A stretch of DNA of 5,485 nt from Actinomycetota bacterium (GTDB lineage Bacteria > Actinomycetota > Thermoleophilia > Solirubrobacterales > Thermoleophilaceae), in contig VAXR01000146.1 of assembly GCA_005885165.1 (NCBI GenBank), positions 11,845-17,329 on the forward strand. Direction: 5' to 3'. Both the position numbers and the translations under genes were made by a program. This document shows, piece after piece, positions 1-4,779 of this stretch (positions are counted from its first letter, which is position 1; each line of letters starts with the position of its first letter). The notes under the pieces are model-generated. The model was not told where the DNA came from, made no database searches, and saw only the letters and a list, made by a program, of their open reading frames with translations.

Positions 1-1
1 C

Positions 2-1345
2 GGCCGGATCTACGAGCAGTGGAGCGGCTGGCAGGCCGGCTGGGAGATGGCCCGCGGTTACGAGGGCGACTTCGGGCGGAGCTTCAACTCGCCGTGGGTG
101 CTGATCCCGCTGGGGTTCCTGTTCCTGCTGCCGTTCGTCGATCCCCGCCGCCCGTTCCGGCTGCTGCACCTGGACCTCCTGGTGCTGCTCGCGTTCGGCA
201 TATCCCACGTCCTCTTCAACGACGGGAAGATCGGCCAGTCGGTCCCGCTCGTCTACCCGGTGCTCGCCTACCTGCTCGTGAGGATGCTGATCGCGGGCTT
301 CCGGCCGAGGACGAGCCGGCAGCCGCTCGTCCCGCTCTTGCCGGTGAAGCTGCTGGTGGTCGGGGCGATAGCGCTGTTCGGCGCGCGGGTCGCTCTCAAC
401 GCGATCGACTCGAACGTGGTCGACATCGGCTACGCCGGGGTGATCGGCGCAAACCACATCGCCCGCGGCCAGGAGCTCTACCGCGGGCGCTTCGCGGTCG
501 ATCCCCCGAACGGCGACACCTACGGGCCGGTCGTCTACCTCACGTATGTCCCGTTCGAGCGGCTGATCGGGTGGAGCGGGAAGTGGGACAGCGTGCCGGC
601 GGCGCACGGCGCCGCGATCGCCTTCGACCTGCTGACGATCGCCGGCCTGTTCCTGCTCGGCCGGCGGCTCAGGGCCGGGCCCGAGGGGACCGCGCTCGGC
701 GCCGCGCTGGCGTTCGCCTGGACCGCGTACCCGTACTCGCTCTTCGCGCTATCGACGAACTCGAACGACGCCCTCGTCTCGGCGATCGTCGTCTTCGCGC
801 TCGTGGTGCTCGCGTCACCGGCAGGTCGGGGGGCGCTGGTCGGCCTCGGCGGCGCGGCGAAGTTCGCCCCGCTCGGGCTGGGGCCGCTCCTCGCAAATCC
901 CTCGGGCGAGCGCGGCGGCCGCGTTTTCCTCGTCTACGGCGCCGCAATCCTGCTTGTGCTCGCCGCGACGATCCTCCCGTTCCTGCCGTCCGGGGGCCTG
1001 CACGAGTTCTACGACCGCACGCTCGGCTTCCAGCTGGGGCGCGAGTCGCCGTTCAGCATCTGGGGCCAGGACCCGTCGCTCAAGTGGGTCCAGACGCTGG
1101 TGAAGGTCGCCGCGGTGAACTTCGCTGCGGTGCTCCTCATCTTCCCCGCCCGCAAGTCGCTGGCCCAGGTGGCCGCACTCGGCGGCGCGGTGCTGATCGC
1201 CCTGCAGCTCCCGAGCGAGCACTGGTTCTACCTCTACGTCGTCTGGTTCGCGCCCCTGGTGCTGGCGGCGCTGTTCGCCGCCTATGAGACAGAGCCGCTC
1301 AGGTTGCGGGCCCGGCGCCCGTCCGCGCCGCTGCCTGCCGGATGA
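2..1345 (+). CDS. GT-C / GT87-like polytopic membrane glycosyltransferase, 5'-truncated
   Basis: Probably an integral membrane glycosyltransferase of the GT-C fold (GT87/DUF2029-like), moving a sugar from a polyprenyl-phosphate donor to a surface glycan or lipid on the outer face. The frame is open from base 2 and already reads as a loop-plus-helix protein before the first ATG at 47, which has no properly spaced ribosome site, so the true start lies upstream; 447 residues are visible. Counting the ATG at 47 as residue 1, hydrophobic segments lie near 17-31, 42-57, 66-83, 100-117, 188-205, 215-235, 243-257 and several more up to about 418. GT-C-like marks are Asp126 in a first-loop motif (DIGYAG), YGPVVY at 159-164, and K272 in AKFAPL. 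The last 47 bases overlap the convergent acetyltransferase gene. The family call rests on topology and these short motifs; donor and acceptor are unknown. Confidence 0.8.
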   Translation, partial: GRIYEQWSGWQAGWEMARGYEGDFGRSFNSPWVLIPLGFLFLLPFVDPRRPFRLLHLDLLVLLAFGISHVLFNDGKIGQSVPLVYPVLAYLLVRMLIAGFRPRTSRQPLVPLLPVKLLVVGAIALFGARVALNAIDSNVVDIGYAGVIGANHIARGQELYRGRFAVDPPNGDTYGPVVYLTYVPFERLIGWSGKWDSVPAAHGAAIAFDLLTIAGLFLLGRRLRAGPEGTALGAALAFAWTAYPYSLFALSTNSNDALVSAIVVFALVVLASPAGRGALVGLGGAAKFAPLGLGPLLANPSGERGGRVFLVYGAAILLVLAATILPFLPSGGLHEFYDRTLGFQLGRESPFSIWGQDPSLKWVQTLVKVAAVNFAAVLLIFPARKSLAQVAALGGAVLIALQLPSEHWFYLYVVWFAPLVLAALFAAYETEPLRLRARRPSAPLPAG

Positions 1346-1820
1346 CGCGCGCGGGCACGCCCGCGACCACAGTGTCCGCGGGCACGTCGCGCGTCACGAC
1401 CGCGCCCGCGCCGACCAGCGCCCTCTCCCCCACGCTCACCCCGCCGAGCACGATCGCGCCGGAGCCGATCGAGGCGTGCGAGCCGACGGCGATCGGGAGC
1501 AGCTCCCAGTCGTCGCTGGTCTGGGGCCTCCCCTCCTCGGTGAGGACGCGGGGGGTCTTGTCGTTCACGAACAGCGCGCCATGGCCGACGAAGACGCCGT
1601 CCCCGATCGTCACGCCGTCGCAGATGAAGGCGTGGCTCTGGACCTTGCAGTCGCTCCCGATCACGGCGCCGCGCTGGATCTCCACGAAGGCGCCGATCCG
1701 GCTGCGGTCGCCGATCCGGCAGCCGTAGAGGTTGGTGAACGAGAAGACGGTCACGCCCTCCCCGAACTCGACGTCCTCGATCGTCCGGTAGGGCGTGTCG
1801 TTGGCGGGCTGGGCAGGCAC
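1299..1820 (-). CDS. Hexapeptide-repeat (LbH) nucleotide-sugar 3-N-acetyltransferase
   Basis: A 173-residue cytoplasmic acyltransferase of the left-handed parallel beta-helix family, expected to act as a trimer and to transfer acetyl from acetyl-CoA to the amino group of a nucleotide-linked amino sugar. Hexapeptide repeats ([LIV]-G-x-x-x-x) run from about residue 18 to 142, for example CRIGDRSRIGAFVEI and VTIGDGVFVG. They are interrupted by a loop at 84-107 (FVNDKTPR and following), as in WbpD/WlbB and QdtC/FdtC enzymes. His63, His80 and Asn86 lie where this family carries its substrate and catalytic residues. The C-terminal coil (VVTRDVPADTVVAGVPARVI) is the classic family ending. Start is GTG at 1820-1818; no Shine-Dalgarno is visible, but a TACGGT box lies six bases upstream, suggesting a leaderless message. 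It is transcribed divergently from the sigma factor. It probably follows the aminotransferase (2420-3523) in making a 3-acetamido sugar; WbpD-like versus QdtC-like specificity cannot be decided here. Confidence 0.9.
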   Translation of the reverse strand: MPAQPANDTPYRTIEDVEFGEGVTVFSFTNLYGCRIGDRSRIGAFVEIQRGAVIGSDCKVQSHAFICDGVTIGDGVFVGHGALFVNDKTPRVLTEEGRPQTSDDWELLPIAVGSHASIGSGAIVLGGVSVGERALVGAGAVVTRDVPADTVVAGVPARVIRQAAARTGAGPAT

Positions 1821-1826
1821 GGGGGT

Positions 1827-1832
1827 ACCGTA
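1827..1832 (-). promoter_or_regulatory. Candidate -10 box of leaderless acetyltransferase promoter
   Basis: On the minus strand TACGGT fits the TAnnnT -10 consensus and ends six bases before the GTG start codon at 1820. Transcription would therefore begin at or next to the start codon. This arrangement is common for leaderless genes in actinobacteria and Deinococcus. No good -35 is seen. The box lies inside an interrupted palindrome GGTAC-C-GTACC (1824-1834). Confidence 0.4.
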
Positions 1833-1850
1833 CCGACGCCGTTTGGGGCC

Positions 1851-1864
1851 GGTCGGCGCCGACC
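1851..1864. promoter_or_regulatory. Perfect 14-bp palindrome in divergent intergenic region (operator candidate)
   Basis: GGTCGGCGCCGACC reads identically on both strands. It lies between the divergent acetyltransferase and sigma-factor genes, roughly where a -35 element of the acetyltransferase promoter would fall and about 38 bases upstream of the sigma-factor start. A dimeric regulator could bind here and govern both directions. High GC makes chance palindromes more likely, so this is a candidate only. Confidence 0.35.
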
Positions 1865-1902
1865 AAAGTTGCGCGCGGGCGGAATCCGGCCATCATGGAG
1901 GC

Positions 1903-2388
1903 GTGCGCACCGATCGCTTCGAGCGGCTCTTCGAGGAGCACGCCGAGCCGTTGCTCGGCTTCCTCGTGTACCGAACGGGCAACCGCCCACTCGCCGAGGA
2001 TCTCGTCGCGGAGACCTTCGAGCGCGTGCTGCGCGCGCGCCGTCGCTACGACCCGCGACGGGGCAGCGAGAAGACCTGGCTCTACTCGATCGCGCTCAAC
2101 TGCCTGCGGGACCACGTACGGAAGAGCGCGGCCGAGGCGCGGGCGCTCGAGCGCGCCGTCCCGGTCGCTGCCGGCGAATCGGGCGGAGGCATGCAGCACG
2201 TCGAGGACCGCGACCTCCTCGCACGCGGGCTCGAGGGGCTAAACGACGACGAGCGCGAGGCGATCGCCCTGCGATACGGCGCCGACCTGACGGTCCCCGA
2301 GATCGCAAAGCTGACCGGCCAGAAGCTCACGACCGTTGAGGGGCGGGTCTACTCGGCGCTGCGGAAGCTCCGGGAACGGCTGGACTGA
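1903..2388 (+). CDS. ECF-type sigma-70 family RNA polymerase sigma factor
   Basis: A 161-residue sigma factor made only of regions 2 and 4, as in ECF sigmas; it would direct RNA polymerase to a special promoter set. From the chosen GTG start, region 2 covers about residues 5-74, with AEDLVAETFERV at 31-42 (core-binding and -10 recognition part) and the KTWLYSIALNCLRDHVRK helix at 57-74. A linker of about 30 residues follows. Region 4 covers about 108-160, with a helix-turn-helix near 129-151 (LTVPEIAKLTGQKLTTVEGRV). GTG at 1903 was chosen because homology starts at RFERLFEEH. The in-frame ATG at 1795 would add 36 residues of unrelated sequence and run into the divergent gene. A GGAG ends only two bases before the GTG, too close to be a standard ribosome site. 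The stop lies 31 bases before the aminotransferase, so the two may share a transcript. No anti-sigma gene is visible; its targets are unknown. Confidence 0.9.
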   Translation: MRTDRFERLFEEHAEPLLGFLVYRTGNRPLAEDLVAETFERVLRARRRYDPRRGSEKTWLYSIALNCLRDHVRKSAAEARALERAVPVAAGESGGGMQHVEDRDLLARGLEGLNDDEREAIALRYGADLTVPEIAKLTGQKLTTVEGRVYSALRKLRERLD

Positions 2389-2405
2389 GCCCCGCCGGTC
2401 CTTTC

Positions 2406-2411
2406 TACGCT
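2406..2411 (+). promoter_or_regulatory. Candidate -10 box of leaderless aminotransferase promoter
   Basis: TACGCT matches the TAnnnT -10 consensus and ends eight bases before the ATG at 2420, so transcription would begin at or one or two bases before the start codon. The 31-base gap after the sigma-factor stop has no Shine-Dalgarno sequence, which fits a leaderless start. A weak TGGACT (2381-2386) could be a -35 at 19-bp spacing. Read-through from the sigma gene is equally possible. Confidence 0.4.
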
Positions 2412-2419
2412 TGCCGCGA

Positions 2420-3523
2420 ATGAGCGACCGCGTCCCGTTCGTAGCCCTCGACCGCCAGCACGAGCCGATCCGGGCGGAGCTCCGCGAAGCCTTCGAACGG
2501 GTCGTCGGGGCGAGCGCCTTCATCCTCGGCCAGGAGGTCGCGGCGTTCGAGGACGAGTTCGCCGACTACTGCGGAGCCGACCACTGCGTGGGGGTCGCTT
2601 CCGGTACGGCCGCCCTCACGCTCGCCTTCCAGGCGGCCGGGATCGGCCCCGGGGACGAGGTGATCGTCCCGGCCCACACATTCATCGCCTCCGCGCTTGG
2701 CGTCCTCCATGCCGGGGCGACGCCTGTCTTCTGCGACGTCGAGGACGGAACGGGGCTGATCGACGTCTCGACCGCCAAGGACGAGGTCTCGGAGCGAACG
2801 GCCGCCGTCCTCGCCGTGCACCTCTACGGCCAGGCCGCTGACATGGACGCGGTGACCGCCTTCGCCGAGCGCCACGGCCTCGCCGTTGTGGAGGACGCCG
2901 CACAGGCGCATGGGGCAACTTGGCGCGGCCGGCGCACCGGGACCCTCGGACAAGCGGCTGCTTTCAGCTTCTACCCCAGCAAGAACCTCGGGGCCCTGGG
3001 CGATGGTGGGGCTATATGCACCTCCGACCCCGACATCGCTGACCGCGCCCGCGCACTCCGGCACATCGGCCAGCGCCGAAAAGGCGAGCACGAGCTCACC
3101 GGCTGGAATGAGCGCCTCGACGGCCTGCAGGCCGCATTCCTGCGCGCTAAGCTCCCCTATCTGGACGGGTGGAATGGGGCTCGAAGGAAACGAGCCGAGC
3201 GGCTTCGCGCCGAGATCGCCGGGGGTCCGCTACGGCTCCTGGAGGAGCGTGTTGAGAGCCCCTGTATGTACCACGTCTTTCCGGTGCGAAGCGACGACCG
3301 CGATGCGCTTGCAGCCGCGCTTGGCGACGCCTCGATCGAGACGGGGATCCACTACTCCCCCGCTTGCCACCGCCAGCCGCCGTTCGACGATGGCGGGGCC
3401 GACCGCTGCCCCGTGGCCAGCGCGTGGGCCGCCGAGGAGCTCTCGCTGCCGATGTTCGAGCACCTCGGCGACACAGAGATCGACCGCGTCGCGGCCGCAT
3501 GCAAGTCGGCGGTCGCCGCGTAA
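2420..3523 (+). CDS. DegT/DnrJ/EryC1 family PLP-dependent nucleotide-sugar aminotransferase
   Basis: A cytoplasmic fold-type I aminotransferase of 367 residues, full length for the family. It would transfer an amino group (usually from glutamate) to the keto group of a nucleotide sugar, most likely at C3 given its neighbours. Visible marks: N-terminal VPFVALDRQHEPIRAE; the cofactor-phosphate loop SGTAAL at 61-66; PAHTFIAS at 84-91; VVEDAAQAHGA at 156-166, where Asp159 should contact the pyridine nitrogen; the Schiff-base Lys188 in FSFYPSKNLGALGDGG; the substrate-loop motif WNERLDGLQAAFL at 229-241; and the C-terminal GIHYSPACHRQPPF and LSLPMF. All key residues are present. ATG 2420 was chosen because family homology begins at once after it; an upstream in-frame start at 2336 would overlap the sigma gene. 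With the acetyltransferase and oxidoreductase it resembles WbpE/WlbC, though QdtB/FdtB-like specificity is possible. Confidence 0.95.
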   Translation: MSDRVPFVALDRQHEPIRAELREAFERVVGASAFILGQEVAAFEDEFADYCGADHCVGVASGTAALTLAFQAAGIGPGDEVIVPAHTFIASALGVLHAGATPVFCDVEDGTGLIDVSTAKDEVSERTAAVLAVHLYGQAADMDAVTAFAERHGLAVVEDAAQAHGATWRGRRTGTLGQAAAFSFYPSKNLGALGDGGAICTSDPDIADRARALRHIGQRRKGEHELTGWNERLDGLQAAFLRAKLPYLDGWNGARRKRAERLRAEIAGGPLRLLEERVESPCMYHVFPVRSDDRDALAAALGDASIETGIHYSPACHRQPPFDDGGADRCPVASAWAAEELSLPMFEHLGDTEIDRVAAACKSAVAA

Positions 3524-3547
3524 GGGCAGCGTCGGATCTGGGTACGG

Positions 3548-3591
3548 GTGAAGCGGGTGTCAGCTCGGCGTGAAGCAGCTGTGAAATCTGG
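3548..3591 (+). promoter_or_regulatory. Array of four 11-bp-phased GTGAA-type direct repeats
   Basis: GTGAAGC occurs at 3548 and 3570 and GTGAAA at 3581, with a degenerate copy (GTCAGC) at 3559, giving four units in strict 11-bp register. On the minus strand the units read TTCAC, TTCAC, CTGAC, TTCAC. Direct half-sites every 11 bp are typical of OmpR/PhoB-family winged-helix regulators, including PHO boxes with a TTCAC core. The array ends ten bases upstream of the -35 box at 3602, a suitable place for an activator. The binding protein is not known. Confidence 0.4.
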
Positions 3592-3601
3592 CTTGGGAAG
3601 G

Positions 3602-3630
3602 TTGCCATTACCCTCGACCGCGGTTAGAGT
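3602..3630 (+). promoter_or_regulatory. Sigma-70-type promoter of the oxidoreductase-glycosylphosphotransferase operon
   Basis: TTGCCA at 3602-3607 matches five of six bases of the TTGACA -35. TAGAGT at 3625-3630 matches four of six of the TATAAT -10, including the key T, A and final T. The spacer is the ideal 17 bp. Transcription should start near 3637, leaving a leader of about 60 to 140 bases depending on which start codon is used downstream. This is the best promoter match in the window. Confidence 0.6.
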
Positions 3631-3645
3631 GGAGCCCTCCGCGGA
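3617..3645. repeat. Two 8-bp palindromes 21 bp apart around the -10 box
   Basis: ACCGCGGT (3617-3624) abuts the -10 box on its upstream side and TCCGCGGA (3638-3645) lies at the expected transcription start. Their centres are 21 bp apart, about two helical turns, so they face the same side of the DNA. This is a plausible repressor site pair. CCGCGG is not rare in GC-rich DNA, so the evidence is weak. Confidence 0.25.
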
Positions 3646-3698
3646 ACCCTGGCAGGCTAAGGATTCGCAGGCAGGCCGCGCTCAGGGGTGTCGCCTCC

Positions 3699-4779
3699 GT
3701 GGGGCAAGCCAATCCTCTCGATGACGGATCGGAGAAGAGGTTGAAAAACGGACGCCGGTTTTACAGGGACGAGGATGTGCTGCCGCGCATCGAGAACGGC
3801 GCCGCCGGGCTGACGAGTGTCGCGGTAGTCGGCCTCGGCTACTGGGGCCCGAACCTGCTTCGAGTGCTCTTCGAGCTCCCGGACGTGCACGTGAAGTACG
3901 CGTGCGATCTCGATCCCGATCGGCTGAGGAAGGCGATTCGGCGCTATCCGAGCGTCGAGCCGACCACGGACTTGGAGCGCGTGCTCGACGACCCAGAGGT
4001 TTCAGCGGTGTTCATCGCCACGCCGGTGTTCACGCACTACGACCTCGCTTCGCGCGCCCTCGACCGTGGCAAGCACACCTTCGTCGAGAAGCCGCTGGCT
4101 GCCTCGAGCAGCGAAGCCGACGATCTCATCGAGCTCGCCGACTCGAATCGCCTGTCGCTCATGTGCGGGCACACGTTCATCTACAGCCCGCCCGTCCAGG
4201 CGGTCAAGCGCCTGATCGACGGCGGAGAGCTGGGCGAGATCTACTTCATCTCCTCCAGCCGGGTCAACCTGGGCCTGCACCAGCGCGAAGTACTGGCTCG
4301 GCGACCTGCCCGAGAGCGTCAGCGCGATCGGACGCGACTCGGTCGTGAGGGGAATCCCGGACGTCGCGTTCGTGGACTTGAGCTACGGCACGGGCACGCT
4401 CGCGCACGTCGAGATGAGCTGGCTGGCGCCGAGCAAGCTGCGCCGAACCGTCATCGTCGGCAGCGAGAAGATGGTCGTGTACGACGACACGAGCTCGGAG
4501 CCGATCCGCGTGTTCGACTCAGGCGTGGACTACCAGGACCCCGAGAGCTTCGGGCAGTACCAGCTCTCGTACCGCACCGGCGACATCCTGAGCCCGCGCC
4601 TCGAGACGACGGAGCCGCTGTCCACACAGCTCTCGGACTTCATAGAGAGCGTGCGAGGCGGGAAGTCGCTCACTGAGAACCGCCGCGTGGCCCGCGACGT
4701 CGTCCGTCTGATCGAGGCCGCGGAGACGTCGTTGGAGGAACGGGGCGCGCCGACGATGTTGGCATTCGCCACGGCATGA
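3699..4779 (+). pseudogene. Gfo/Idh/MocA family nucleotide-sugar oxidoreductase, disrupted by internal deletion and frameshift
   Basis: A NAD(P)-dependent oxidoreductase that would oxidise a sugar hydroxyl (likely C3 of a UDP-sugar, WbpB/WlbA-like) before transamination. Numbering from GTG 3699, the Rossmann fold begins at residue 40 with VAVVGLGYWGPN (dinucleotide glycines 45, 47, 50) and Asp70 ends strand 2. FVEKPLA at 128-134 holds the catalytic Lys131 of the EKP motif. Homology continues to LGLHQR (191-196), then stops at base 4287. It resumes in another frame at 4288 (KYWLGDLPESVSAIG) and runs to the TGA at 4777-4779. Between them the family normally has about 17 residues including a D-L-x-P-H-D motif; these are absent. 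The first frame would end uselessly at 4676. Possible starts are GTG 3699, TTG 3741 (GGAG at 3731-3734, good spacing) or GTG 3777; homology begins only near 3813. The stop overlaps the next gene's ATG, showing that the downstream frame is the natural one. Either a true pseudogene or a sequence/assembly error. Confidence 0.88.
4281..4296 (+). other. Deletion and frameshift junction in the oxidoreductase gene
   Basis: CAG CGC G (4281-4287) belongs to the upstream frame and AAG TAC TGG (4288-4296) to the downstream frame. Family proteins have about 16-18 residues between these points, so roughly 50 bases (3n+2) seem to be missing. The junction is clean: good homology on both sides up to the last codon, with no inserted bases. 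Confidence 0.75.

Noticed and set aside
19..1287. A 422-codon open frame on the plus strand over the membrane protein gene
   Set aside because: Its product is an Arg/Pro/Gly-rich composition typical of an off-frame reading of GC-rich DNA; the overlapping frame 2-1345 has clear membrane helices and GT-C motifs.
1881..1886. GGAATC as an ECF-type -35 element autoregulating the sigma gene
   Set aside because: The matching -10 would fall on the start codon itself and no ECF-like -10 is present.
1795..1902. ATG at 1795 as sigma-factor start
   Set aside because: It adds 36 residues without family similarity and overlaps the divergent acetyltransferase start; homology begins right after GTG 1903.
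1282..2199. A 305-codon minus-strand open frame spanning the acetyltransferase and sigma-factor region
   Set aside because: Low-complexity Arg-rich translation; the acetyltransferase and the sigma factor explain this stretch in other frames.
3559..3581. CAGCT/AGCTG inverted repeat as a terminator after the aminotransferase
   Set aside because: Five-base stem with an 11-base loop and no U-tract; the sequence is better explained by the phased repeats.
3637..3720. Known riboswitch class (c-di-GMP, c-di-AMP, cobalamin) in the leader
   Set aside because: None of the conserved core sequences I know for these classes is present, and only short possible stems are seen.
3721..3744. A seven-codon upstream ORF (ATG to TGA) in the oxidoreductase leader
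   Set aside because: Too short to judge and it overlaps candidate start codons; no regulatory codon run or attenuator structure is visible.
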